Positions 22,745-33,593 of a DNA stretch of 64,000 nucleotides are shown piece after piece. Location of the stretch: assembly GCA_036362985.1 (NCBI GenBank), contig JAYGXS010000003.1:36975110-37039109 (forward strand), given 5' to 3'. The position numbers were made by a program, and so were the translations under genes. The notes under the pieces were generated by a model that did no database searches, was not told the origin of the DNA, and saw only the letters and a program-made list of their open reading frames with translations. Within the stretch, counting starts at the first letter, position 1, and the number at the start of each line of letters is the position of its first letter. This DNA comes from Ligula intestinalis. Lineage: Eukaryota; Platyhelminthes; Cestoda; Diphyllobothriidea; Diphyllobothriidae.

Positions 22745-24060
22745 CTAGCCTCGCCGTTAAGATAAGTGAAATGGAACTCAAAGTTTACTCAAGAAATCAC
22801 ACTAACTCATACGTAATCTGAACTCAGACATAGAAATTACTAGGCGTTGGTCTTCAGAAGAAGAGGCCACCTGACCAGGTGTCGCGGGTTCACTGTTTAT
22901 TACTTCCGTACACGTGACAGTGTTCGTGTTCTCAAGTGTGCTCTTTTCCTCAACCTTTACCGCCTTTATTTTTACTTCTTTCGGTTTGCATGAATGCCTG
23001 CAGCGTTGGTGTTGGTGTGACGCACATCACCTTCTTTCTTATTATTTAATAATAGTTTTTAATTATTTGCGTTTTTCACTTGAAAAAGTATACAGATTTG
23101 GCTGTGATATTTTTTTCTCACTTTTGAGTTTACCTTTTTTCTCAGGTGTATTTATTTTAACAGATTCCTCTTCGCACTCAACGGCCCGATGTACACGTAA
23201 ACCGGTGCAGATGACACCTAATCACCTGCCTCACTGAATAAGATAACCTCCGCATTCACTGGAAATTGCGTTTCGTGAACTTCTCACGCACAGACGATGA
23301 ATTATTGTCTAAAGTAGAAAACTTCGATCAGAAGGCTGTTCTATCAACCCATGAATCCTATCCCTCGCAAGTCTTTTTTCTGTAAGGTATTGCAGAGAAC
23401 CAAGAAGGTCATCTGGATTTCGAAATGATTACAAACCTGTTATCTAAACCCGAACATAGTTTTCGGATGTTCGGATCATTTGTAGTCAACTTGCCGTGCT
23501 GTATCTGGGCGTATATCCCATCAGCCGCTTCGGTAAGCATTGCATACGTTGTCTTTAGTTCAGAGGATTAAAAATGTACATATAAGCCCAACGTTTTGAA
23601 TTCGCTCTCGACCACATCATCAGGGACAGACTCTTCTTTGCAGCTGTCTCTTATTGCTCTGGTAATCACAGCTTCTTCTGAAATTGTGTTTCTTCAAGGT
23701 CTTCTGTTGCTGAACTGCTTCCTGCCGCTCGCCTCTTCGCTCTCATCAGTAATCTGCATTGACTTTAAAAATATTCTTATACCATGCCTCCTAAAAAGTT
23801 GAATTTACCTGACATATGTAGACGCTTAACCAGATGCACCGGTGATTTACGTATCTGTTGTGGTTGTTACATTGTGAACAGAAAGCTGCTGCAGCAGTTG
23901 CAGAGAGGGGGTTTTCCAGAACTCGATACTTGTGCCCACCTTGTGCTTGAAGTGTGTACGTGACAATCCAATATATCTGCAAGTCGGCATTTCGTTCGGA
24001 CGTAAATACTTATCAATGCTATCAAAAAACTCCGGCTCCAGCAAAGCTCCTTGAAAAAAA
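22745..24060. other. Intergenic, no gene recognised
   Basis: Open frames at 22914-23237 and 23596-23802 lack recognisable motifs. The first bases may continue the family B PLE interrupted at 21668. Confidence 0.4.
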
Positions 24061-24066
24061 CTTTAA

Positions 24067-24660
24067 ATAAACTTCTCGATGTTTGCCTAGAAAACAAGCT
24101 TTTAAGCGTCTCAGAACATGGTTTTCTACCTGGAAGATCATGCAAAACGTGTCACATAGCTATTCTCAACCTCGTAACCTCCCTTAGTAATGAGCAGCAA
24201 TCAGACGTTGTGATCTAATTTGACCTTTGCGAAGCATTCGATAACGTACCTCACAGACATCATCTAGTGAAAATGGAACCCCTCGGCATCCGGCCACCTC
24301 TCCTTGACTTTATTGGTTCCTACATGTTTACTCGCAGCCAGAAGGTCTAAGTAGGTAATAGCTACTCGAAGCATCAGCTGATCACGAGTGGCGTTGTTCA
24401 AGGCACGGACTTGGGTCCCCTCCTCTTCATTCTTCACATATATTCATTTATTCACTCATTCATACGTTAATTCGTTTACTAATTTTCTAACGAATGCCGA
24501 TATTTTCGTTGATAAAATCAACACAGACTTGTGTACATGCCCACATTAGAGTGTTAGTTGGCAGGTGGAATGTTCTTCATCTAAGTATAGTTGCATGTGT
24601 TTTGGCCCCGCCAAACTCCTTGGACCCCTAGTCTTTCATAATTTTCCACTTTTAAAATGA
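24067..24660 (+). pseudogene. Non-LTR retrotransposon reverse transcriptase remnant
   Basis: The plus-strand frame from 24067 reads EHGFLPGRSC, then FDLCEAFDNVPHRH (RT motif A, FD...AFD.V.H), GIRPPLLDFIGSY, TRSQKV and SGVVQGTDLGPLLF (motif B). An in-frame TAA precedes FDL and a TAA follows QKV. A weak continuation past 24500 includes CMCFGPAK, like the KC..L.FG. block of CR1/Jockey RTs. It is a CR1/L2- or Jockey-type fossil. Confidence 0.75.
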
Positions 24661-25803
24661 TTCACTAAAAGGAACTTAGTTTAAGGTCACATAAATGCAC
24701 TATCATTAGCGCCTCATGCAGCTCCAATTTCTGCAAAGTTGGCAAAAATATGTGCTGACCGGCAGAGCTAATGATAAGATGGCCAGACTACTGCTCGAAC
24801 GTTGGTCCTCGACGGACACACTAAATCGAGCGATATCTTTAATGGTCTGCTCAGAAAGGAGCAATAGGCGGGCCAAGGAGGTTATGCAGGACACACAGGT
24901 ATAAGGTAGCAGCGATCGGGAGGCACATTACCGGCGTTGTGCGCTTCCTCACGGAGGCACCCGCGAGGCCGAAAAAGCTCCGAACGACCACCGACAATCG
25001 ATCAGTCAGTTTTCTGACGAGTGGGAGGCCAGCGAGCACGCCAGCGTAACTTCAACCACGTCAGCCACGAAGAGAACGCAGGAGACACGAACCCGTCATT
25101 GTTCGATAGTGGAGAGACCACAAACAAACAACAAACTGTAGGAAACCAAACCCATCCCTCGTTTTAATTCACCCTTTTGTTGTTTAACTGTTATTGCTTT
25201 TTCTGAGTTTCTGCACTTCTGCTTTTAGCAACCGTTATAGAGACCGAGCTTGAAGCTACACCAGAGAGCCCAGTGTCTGAGGAGACGAGAAAGAGGATTG
25301 AAAGGACTTAGACGCATTTATGATATTCGAAATTAACTTTTAAAGTCTACTTTGTATTCTTATTTTAAGAAACCTTTTACCAGGGACTGAAGGCCTCTTG
25401 ACCGCTGAGTACTTTAATATTCAGCAGACAGAATAATTATTTAATGACCCTTCAGGCAACTAACCGAGGAGACGATAAAACGCAAGGCTCTGAACAGAAG
25501 CCGAGTATCGATAACGGACCAACAACGACTGCTGAAGAACAGGATAAACTAGGCACGTCTACCACGATGGGAGCAGTGGTGAGCTCTGGTTTCAAAACGT
25601 AAGGTGTGATTGCTAAGGTTGTGTGGGCAATTAAACTTTGTTAGAAAATCAAGGCCTCACACAATATCCCATTAAACAGACGGCTGACTAAGAATATGTG
25701 TCGTTTGCTGCCTGCGGGAAATACGAGTGACAATTGGATCGCCCCAATTATAGTCATTCGTGCGCCATTAGCCGTTAGTACATTGGGCATCATATGCTTT
25801 GTA

Positions 25804-26187
25804 TTATACGCTGCGCATGCGCTGGGGTGAAAGAATATCAGACTTGGCCAGTAAAAATGTTACACCTGTATCAACTAAAGTCCTGAAGTGGTAGTTATCT
25901 TCTGAAATATTTGTATTAAAAAGTAAAGTACTAGGGCGTCTAGTGAAGCATATAGGTATGACATTGGTACCCGCATCTTCATCCTGTAGGTTACGTGGAG
26001 AAATGGTGTAGGGAGGACGGCAGCTGCCACCTTTTTGGAACCTGGGATTGGTGTAACACGGAGAAGTTGAATCTGTGGGGGGAAACCTTTCATTCGACCA
26101 GCGTAGATTGTTTTGATTGAGTGTGAAGGGGGGGACGTCGGTTGTCGGTTCCGAACCTCTCGGGGTGTGAAAGTTGGATTGCCCATT
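25804..26187 (-). pseudogene. gag/retropepsin-like fragment
   Basis: A minus-strand open frame of about 128 codons without its own start. It ends in FRTLVDTGVTFLLAKSDI then a TAA. The L-V-D-T-G-V-T segment is the aspartic protease (retropepsin) active-site pattern of LTR retroelements. Upstream it is Pro/Arg/Asn-rich like a gag tail. No reverse transcriptase was found nearby. Gypsy-type origin is likely but not proven. Confidence 0.55.
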
Positions 26188-26552
26188 TGACGGCTCTGTC
26201 TAAGTCGCTCGGTGAGTTGTATCGGAGTGAAAAGCAGACTACGACGGAACTGAGATCGGATTTTAAATGGTATAAACCACCTGGTCTTTATCTGCTGCTG
26301 AGAAACATGGATAGACAGCGGACGCTAACTGCAGCGAAGCCTCCGCAAAGAGCTTGTGGTATTCTCTTGGTCGGCGGCAGCGATTGGTAAGTTGGTGAAC
26401 CGAGTCTTCAATCACCAATGGAGGTTTGAATGACCAGGAAAGTTGGCCAAATAAAACGTAAAAGGGTGTGGCAACTGTTATTCCAGTGTCTAGAGTTTTA
26501 TAGAGCTGGTTGTCTGTAAGGTGTTTGAAAATTAAGCAGCTTCGTTGTTCTA

Positions 26553-26566
26553 GGGGGGGGGGGGGG
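26553..26566 (+). repeat. Poly-G tract
   Basis: Fourteen consecutive G residues, at the edge of the right foldback arm. Confidence 0.95.
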
Positions 26567-26613
26567 TTATTTGAAGTAGAAGTGTACGAGCCGTAGCCAG
26601 CTGTGAAGTCCCG

Positions 26614-26799
26614 TCAGCCATTAAAAAAGGGAAAAATAGTTGGGGAAGCCGGGTCAGACGGTGGCGCTGCCACTACTGTGGTAGACGTGCCGGGTTTCTC
26701 CTGTTCTTCAGCAGTCGTTGTTGGTCCGTTATCAATGCTCAGCTTCTGTTCAGAGGCTTGCGTTTGATCGTCTCCTCGGTTAGTTGCCTGAAAGGTCAT
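26614..26799 (-). pseudogene. Short coding remnant in right foldback arm
   Basis: Reads MTFQATNRGDDQTQASEQKL then SIDNGPTTTAEEQEKPGTST. The same frame is readable in the left arm on the plus strand from about 25444 (MTLQATNRGDDKTQGSEQKP) until divergence near 25565. Frame conservation between diverged arms suggests it was coding, perhaps a gag N-terminus; no family is recognised. Confidence 0.45.
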
Positions 26800-27109
26800 T
26801 AAAGGATTATTCTCTCCGCTGAATATTAAAGTACTCAGCAGCCAAGAGGCCTTTAGTCCTTGGTAAAAGGTTTCTTAAAATAAGAATAAAAGGTAGACTT
26901 TAAAAGTTAATTTCGAATATCATAAATGCGTTTAAGTCCTTTCAATTCTCTTCCTCGTCTCCTCAGACACTGGGTTCTCTGGAGTGGCTTCAAGCTCGGT
27001 CTCTATAACGGTTACCAAAAACAGGAGTGCAGAAACTCAGAAAAAGCAATAACAGTTAAACAACAAAATGGTGCATTTAAACAAGGGATGGGTTTGATCT
27101 CCTGCAGAA

Positions 27110-28560
27110 TAACGGCCAAACGTACGCACGTTCATGGGGCTCGGTTACAATACGAGGCCGTCCGCGAGATGCATGAATTCAATGCATATGAAAGAGTAAG
27201 CTCTACACTTTGAAGACAGGAAGGGTGTGTTTTTGGAGCGTCAGTGTGAATATAACTAGGTGCAAGAACTTCCCCCTCTTCTTTGTCTTTGGGAGAAGAG
27301 TAAGCTAATTGAAAATTGTATCACGTGTTTTTTTCATCTTAGCACACTGCTGGCCTCTCATTGATCTGATGAACGCCACCAACCGCAGTATGTTTCAAGG
27401 TGTTCTAGTAGTTTTTATTCTAAGACTATTTTCTATTTCTTGATCCAATATCTCTTTTACAGAGAGATCCCAGTTAGCTTACATTAAATTTCTGTGGGCT
27501 AGAAGATTCGACAACGGCCACTGCTTCCCGTTCCGGGTTAACTCTAGCCCTAATCTCCCAAGTATAACGTTCTCACTATTGTCGGTCGTTCTCTATCACT
27601 CTTCCAGGGTCATTGCACCAACCGTCAGCTCCACATCTAACCGTTGTCGTGTTTTGTCTCTAGCTAGGCTTTCATCTAGAAGAATCCTTCACCAGAAAGT
27701 ACGTTGTCGCCTACATGCGCTTTTTTCAAAGTCACATTATGTAAGCATTTAACCTCCGCATATAGAAGGTACATATTGTTACTTATCTTCCCATCCATGC
27801 AATTGTAAGACTTGGAAACCACTTCGTTTGGCCTTTGAGGCCGTTACCCTGGTAATAAATTAGTTTCAAAATATGTTTTAATTAGCCTTTGAAGAGACGA
27901 TCTTGGCAGCCCTTATCGTCCCCTTCAATTTTCAAATGTCATTGCCAACTGCTGACAACCTTGATGCGTTTCTCAGTTTTGCAACCCTGCCAATGGTCCA
28001 CGCGGCCTCTGCTTATCATCGTAGCAGGTTCTTCTGTTCAATTCACAAAGTCAATCTCCGGTATTTCTGTGATGATCTAACAACCTCTACTGGATCCTCT
28101 TCGTTTCGACCCTGTTGTCCATGATTAAATCCTCGTGTCTCGCCTTCTTAATGGGTGTAAACAGTAGGTCTGGTTGTTATATGATCTCTTTAGCAACAAA
28201 GAGCGTTCCGAACTCTCAGACGTTTTCATCAATATCACGACCCTATCTCACTGCATAGCGTCGTTATAGGTAATATTTTTCAAAGAAGCAGTTTAGGTCG
28301 TATATTTTTGGTGGGAGGGTGCTGAACTTTGCTCTCTCTGATTTCATCGTAACCATTTTTTCATTTCTTCTTTCTTAGTCCACCGTACTTTCCAAAGATT
28401 GTTGACCATTGTTTTAAATGACGAACCCTTGTGAATCGGACATAATATAGGCTACCTAACATGCTGCCTATTTCTCTGTGTTTATACACCGAGGTGTTAT
28501 AACCCACTTTGCATATAATTTGCTCCACCATTAAGTTTCATACGCAGCCTTAAGTACACA
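27110..28560. other. Intergenic, no gene recognised
   Basis: Short overlapping frames near 27889-28124 have no motif. No repeat was recognised. Confidence 0.45.
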
Positions 28561-28565
28561 ATTTG

Positions 28566-28850
28566 ATTATTATTATTATTATTATTATTATTATAAATTT
28601 ACGGTTCAGCGTCATCAAGAGTGTTAAAAATCTCCAGCTCACTTCGGTTTCATTAAGAGAAAAATAAACAAACGTCTTTGAAGTCCCCTGTTGGTGACAC
28701 AGCAGCTGAAAAATGCGTCAATACGGTAGAGAAATTCAAACAGTGATCGTTTACATGATCGGAGTCGAAAAGTGCACGACCGTTTGTTAGTGCTCAATTG
28801 TAAACGTACACGACTACTCACTCATAAAATGAGGTATAATTGCAGTATAA
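28566..28850 (-). mobile_element. Possible LINE 3' end with (ATT)n tail
   Basis: A (TTA)n run at 28566-28594 is followed by a segment resembling 49545-49600: (G/A)GAAAAATA, CGTCTTTGAAGTCCCCTGTTGG and AATGCGTCAATA versus TGCCTTTGAACTCCCTGTTGG and AATGCATGAATA. On the minus strand this gives a LINE 3' end with a microsatellite tail. The open frame at 28639-28821 is too degraded to assign. Confidence 0.4.
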
Positions 28851-29100
28851 TACCTCGGCTTATTGGCGATGCCAAATGACACGGGCAAAATTTAAAAAGA
28901 GCTAACAGCAAAAAACACTTTGCGCAGTTATCGGAAACCATAGAGGTTTTAATGCGAATTGAGGGTTGTTAAAAATAAAAAGACCGTTGGTCATTTTTTT
29001 ATAATTCAGTAAAGATAAGGGAGAGAGGCAGAGTCTTTGAAAACCCTATTTACAGATAGATGCTATCAGATCATGCATATTGTTAAAAGTCATCAATACA

Positions 29101-30609
29101 CTATATAAATTGTTGTTGTCTTCCAAATTTTTGACCAGCAAGCAAAGTAAGATCAAGCCTTCTTTTGAATGTGCTGACGCTTTCAGCGAGAACAACCGAG
29201 GAAGGAAGTTTATTCCATTCTTCAATGACCCACTGGGAGAATAAGTGGGCCCGCACTTCTAGTTTGGCGTGGTGTTTCTTCAGTTTGTACGGATGACAGC
29301 GTAGTTGTATTGATTGTGCAAATTCAAAGAAGTCGGTCATCTGAAGAGCACAGTCTACTCCCCTGACGATTTTAAACACGATTATCATATCTCCTCTGTA
29401 TTGCCTATAATAAAGCGGAACAAGATTGAGCCTATATAGATGACCTTCATATGGGAGACCTCCTAAGCTGCTGACTAGCTTGGTCGCACTTTTTAGCACT
29501 TTCTCGTGCATTGAGTAATCTTTGTTAATCCAAGGGCACCACGCCTGGACGCAGTACTCTAACATCGGCCGAACAAATGATCCGAAGACTCACCAAAAAG
29601 CTCTTCATTAAAATAGAGGAAGGACCTTCTGATCGCTCCGAGGATTCCCATAGCCTTCTTTGCGGATTTAGCACAGTGAGTTGATGGTTTGAGGTCGGGC
29701 GTCATGCATACACCTAGATCCCGTAGTTCGTACACTAGCTCGAGTTGATGACCTCCGATCGAGTAGTCATACTCGAATGGTATCACCCTTCTGTGACTAG
29801 ACCGTAAGTGACTTACGTGGCATTTGTTGAAGTTCAGCTGCAGTAGCCATTTTTCACACCACTTTTGCAAGCGATCCAAGTCATTTTGTAAGGTCTGTCC
29901 ATCCTCTGAGCTTTCAATGGACTTCCATATCTTTAGATCGTCTGCAAACATGACTTTCTCACAGGTGAGGCAGTCAAGATAGTCGTTCACATATACCAGA
30001 ACTAGAATGCGACCCAGAAAGCTTCCCCGCGGAACCCCACTGGATACGGTTTTCCATTCTGTTTTGGTGTCTCTAATACAAACACACTGACGCCTGCCTG
30101 TTAGGAAGTTGGCTAACCATTTGAGTAGGTTTCCAGTCACACCCATCTGATGCAGCTTTGATATTAGTCGTCTGTGTTGAACCTTGTCGAATGCCTTGCT
30201 GAAGTCAATGTAGACCGCATCGACCTACGAACCCATTTCCAGAGATTTCTTCCAGATTACCATGGATGTTAGCAGGTTTGAGAGACAAGAGTGGCCACTT
30301 CGGAATCCATGTTGCGCTGCCCTTAGCAAGTTTTTCTCCTATATATGCCTCATTTGTTCCATTTTGATTAGTTCCTCCATTAGTTTGCAACAAATGCTTG
30401 TGAGACTAACTGGTCTTAAGCTATTAGGTGAAGTTCTCTCTCCGCCTTTATAAATAGGTGTTATGATGGCCAGCTTCCAGTTAATATGCAGGGCCCCCTT
30501 TTCCATTGAACTTTCAAAGATGTTGGAAAGCGGGGAGGCCAGTTGTTCTGCGAGCTCATTTAGAAGTTTTGCTGATAATCCATCCGGACCAGGTGATTTA
30601 ATGGGCTTT
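29101..30609 (-). pseudogene. CR1-like ORF2, reverse transcriptase half
   Basis: After the PLE insertion the frame resumes KSPGPDGLSAKLLNELAEQL, NWKLAIITPIYKGG, LRPVSLTSICCKLMEEL, QHGFRSGHSC, VDAVYIDFSKAFDKVQHRRL (motif A), SGVPRGSFLGR (motif B), VMFADDLKIW (motif C, FADD) and WCEKWLLQLNFNKC. It ends in the CR1-type tail EYCVQAWCPW...LYYRQYRGDM. An in-frame TAG lies just before VDAVYIDF (about 30228), an in-frame stop follows QMRHI near 30340, and a frame slip sits near 29560. It is therefore a pseudogene. Confidence 0.85.
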
Positions 30610-30651
30610 GAAACATCGTTTCCCAGGTACAAATTTGAAGACAGCGTATGT

Positions 30652-30699
30652 AGCAGAATTTAATTGCACCATAAATTTCGCGAGTGCTCATCAGCCGCT
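30652..30699 (-). ncRNA. Hammerhead-ribozyme-like motif, PLE family A copy 3
   Basis: Minus strand: stem I AGCGG pairs with CTGCT (one G-U), core CTGATGAG, stem II GC/GC closed on a 4-nt loop, CGAAA, stem III beginning TTTA/TAAA and triplet ATT. All core positions are intact. Stem I differs from copy 1 by a pairing-preserving change. Confidence 0.65.
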
Positions 30700-30978
30700 T
30701 CCACTCGCTGCATAAACAGAATAGCGAATGATAAATTATAGAATTGAATTCATGCAGAAAAATCGATCCAAAACATCAAGGTCACTTGAGTTAGCCAAGA
30801 GGCAATCAATAAAGTAGGAATTCAAAAATTGTGGGCAGCAAAAAACGCAGTAAACTGTCTAAGGCAAAAACATGTAAGGCAAAAAGGAGAAAAATGGTGG
30901 GTAAACAAGGAGCCGGTGCTACCGCGGCAGGGTTAGATACACCACATGCTCCAGTTGTTTACATAGGTCAGGTTTAAA

Positions 30979-31962
30979 CTACCTTATGTATGCTGCCTCC
31001 AGGTAGCGTAGGATACGAGTTGTTCGTGCCCGAACAAGTACTCGGAAGGATGTTTTAGGGTGAACAGAATGATCCGTATCCGATAGGTGTTCACTGATAG
31101 AAGAACGGGGAGTCCTATTCTCCTGTCTTAATAAGCAACTCGGCAAGTGTTCTTTTGCTCTGGCTGCCAATTGCCGTTGTGTTCGTCCTATGTACTTGCT
31201 TCCAAAAGTGCATGTAAATTGGTAAACAACATTAGAAGTGGCGTACAACGGCAAGGCATCCTTCGCAGTTGGAATCGGAAGGGACTTCACCGAGTTGCAA
31301 AATACAAGCTCAGCTGCAAAATAGGTCCTTTCAATGGTATTGCGTAAACGTCTCATGATGGTGTTTAAGGTGTTGTCTCCCTTAAATGGCAAGAAAATGA
31401 AAACAGGCTTTTTCGGAGCTGATTGTTCTATACCCTTTTGCCGTAAGGGTTTGCTATTCTTTTCAATAAAGTTAGCTGGATAACCACGCTTGAGAAGAGT
31501 TTCCTTGAGGCTGGGAATTTCTGCATCCAGTGTATCCATTGAGCAGATTTTGCTTGTCCTCTGGAAGAGGGTGCAAACTAAATTACGTTTCCATTGTATG
31601 GGGACAAAACTTAGATAATGCAAATACTGCCCTCTCCATGTATTTTTATGGAAAACTCTACGCGTTATAGAGCCATCTTTCTGCCTAGTCATGTGAACAT
31701 CTAAGAAAGAAAACTGGTTTCCACGTTCCACTTCCATCGTAAATTGGTGTAAACTGTTCATTGTTAACAGTAGTTTCTTAGCTTCTTTTATGTTTTTAAC
31801 AATTGCAAAGATGTCATCCACATATCTTCGATAGAGTGTTGTACTTTTTAATGTGGAAGTTACTTTTTCTTCGAGGTGACCCATAAATATATCTGCAAAG
31901 GTAGGACCAATAGGACTGCCCATTGCCACTCCGTCAACTTGTCTATACAGTTGGCGCTTGCA
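30979..31962 (-). CDS. Penelope RT (partial) fused to GIY-YIG endonuclease
   Basis: A long open frame, best preserved of the three family A copies. It starts inside the RT palm (YRQVDGVAMGSPIGPTFADI), has an intact motif C (RRYVDDIFAIV), the thumb (LSFVPIQWKRNLV, KRGYPANFIEKNSKPLRQKG) and the GIY-YIG nuclease (VVYQFTCTFGSKYIGRTQRQ, AKEHLPS, SSISEHLSDTDHSV, ILRYLEAAYIR). RT motif A and everything N-terminal are missing. A TAG at the AAYIR point replaces the ~20-residue tail seen in copy 1 (WEKPDLCKQLDHVINL). It cannot be autonomous. Confidence 0.85.
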   Translation of the reverse strand, partial: CKRQLYRQVDGVAMGSPIGPTFADIFMGHLEEKVTSTLKSTTLYRRYVDDIFAIVKNIKEAKKLLLTMNSLHQFTMEVERGNQFSFLDVHMTRQKDGSITRRVFHKNTWRGQYLHYLSFVPIQWKRNLVCTLFQRTSKICSMDTLDAEIPSLKETLLKRGYPANFIEKNSKPLRQKGIEQSAPKKPVFIFLPFKGDNTLNTIMRRLRNTIERTYFAAELVFCNSVKSLPIPTAKDALPLYATSNVVYQFTCTFGSKYIGRTQRQLAARAKEHLPSCLLRQENRTPRSSISEHLSDTDHSVHPKTSFRVLVRARTTRILRYLEAAYIR

Positions 31963-32009
31963 AAATTTATCGTGCCATTAAATTCTGCTACATACGCTGT
32001 CTTCAAATT

Positions 32010-33593
32010 AATGGGCTTTAACTGTCTCAAGGATTTTCTTACAGTGTCTGTTGCGAACGATACCGTGCTAATTGTATGCGCCACTGGGACCATATATTGC
32101 TGTACATTCTCGTAAATAGACGGCTCCTCAGTAAACACAGACATAAAGAAATTGGACAAGAGGTTATCCTAATCTGAGTCATCCGTACACTTGTTTCCCT
32201 CGTTATCTTTCAGACAAGGGATGGGACCTCGATTCAATTTGGCCTTATTCACATAAGGAAAAAATCTTTTTGGTTATGAGCTATTCCTTTGGCTAGTTCT
32301 GCCTCAAAGGCTATTCGTTCTTTTCGAATTAGTCTTCGACATAAATTTCGCTGTTTTTTAAATTCCAAGAAGTGTTGGTGCTGTTGATATCGGGTGTATT
32401 TTTCCACAGTCTTTTTTTCTTCTTGAAGTTCCTTTTTGTGTTCGGTGTCACCCATTCCGGTCGGGAGATGCACAAGCTTTTCTTAAGCGGGCAACAGTCC
32501 TCTACTAGTTGCTCAGCTAAGTTCCTAAACAAGCACCAGGCGTCGTTCGGGTCAGGTATGTATGCACGGCTCCAGTCAGTCGCGTTAAGTTGTTCCTTCA
32601 TTTTCTTATAATCTCTTTTCCATACATTCCTCTCGCTTATTGCGTGAGCGACGGGTACCGAGAAAGGGCTGTACTCCCAGACAAGAACAAAGTGATCACT
32701 TCGGCCAAAAGGAGTCTGAGGATTCAATCCAAGGATACAGTTTTCGTCTCTACTAATGACGAGATACAGGCAGCTAGATTGTTGGCCACCTCTAAACCGC
32801 GTGTCCATTGTGACATTCTGGGTAAGAAATTCGTCATGTACCAAGTGAAATAGTTTCTGTTCGAATGAGTTCTCTGATCGCGAGCTGTGCATTAAATCCC
32901 AATCTATGCTCGGAGTGTTAAAATCTCCAAGTATAAGGACATTTTTGCTACGGCAAATCTCTTTTACCTTAGAGATAAGTACATCGTCCGCTTCCGTTCT
33001 TTGTCCTGGTGGTCTGTATACCAGAGCAATATGGAGGTCAGGTTGGTTAGGTACTCCCAGTTTACAACTAATTATTTCGCAAAGTTGTTTCTGTGTGATG
33101 ACAGACTATCTGGGACGTAGTTGATACCAGGTCGTATGAACATCGTGATTCCCCCAGCCTTACGTCCCTTTCTGTCCATGCGGGTAAGCTGAAATCCTTC
33201 CAGCCCGGGTTCTGCATCTGCTATTTGCTCAGTAAACCATGTTTCAGTTAGCACTATCAGGTCCGGTTGCACATGGTCCACGGCGAGTTTTAGTTCATCC
33301 AGTTTGTTAAGTGAACTGAGTACATTTGTGTACATCATTGCCATGCTCTTAGCTTCACTCGATATCGCTTCGGTCACCTTTATTGCTGGTCGTGATGGCG
33401 AGATGCAGCATTCATTAATTTTGTGGAGATTTTTACGTTGGGTTGATTGCCTGGCCATGTGACTTTTGTTAGGATGACGGGCGTCCTCCATAGAAAGGGC
33501 CTTTGACGTTGGACAACCACCCCATTGCGTATTTCCAGGCCCTTCTCTCCTTTTTCCTTCAAAATGTCGAAGTCTGCCTTTAAGGCCCTCCAT
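32010..33593 (-). pseudogene. CR1-like ORF2, endonuclease half
   Basis: The frame reads MMYTNVLSSLNKLDELKLAV, PDLIVLTETWF (catalytic Glu) and GGITMFIR. After a frameshift near 33100 come LHIALVYRPPGQ, ILGDFNTPSIDWD (GDFN motif) and GRSDHFVLVW (SDH motif). A linker with VFTEEP then VRKSLRQLKPI follows, where the PLE interrupts just before KSPGPDG. It would make the target nick for target-primed reverse transcription. Frameshifts make it non-functional. Confidence 0.8.

Larger units (their letters stand above)
25137..27107. mobile_element. Inverted-repeat (foldback) arrangement of an LTR-type element
   Basis: The left arm at about 25137-25565 and the right arm at about 26681-27107 are reverse complements along ~430 bp. 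Landmarks are TTGTTTAACTGTTATTGC, CGTTATAGAGACCGAGCTTG, CAGGCAACTAACCGAGGAGA and GAACAACGACTGCTGAAG-like segments. The 1.1-kb spacer holds a minus-strand gag/protease-like fragment. Arm divergence is modest, so the inversion is not recent. Confidence 0.75.
30610..32006 (-). mobile_element. Penelope-like element, family A, copy 3, nested in the CR1 LINE
   Basis: Target duplication TTAATGGGCTTT lies at about 30598-30609 and 32008-32019. Removing the element and one copy restores the LINE frame ...LRQLKPI-KSPGPDG. The 3' terminal block (TCGTTTCCCAGGTACAAATT, hammerhead-like fold) sits at the low-coordinate end. An inverted copy of about 40 bp (TAAATTCTGCTACATACGCT) sits at 31967-32006. Confidence 0.9.
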
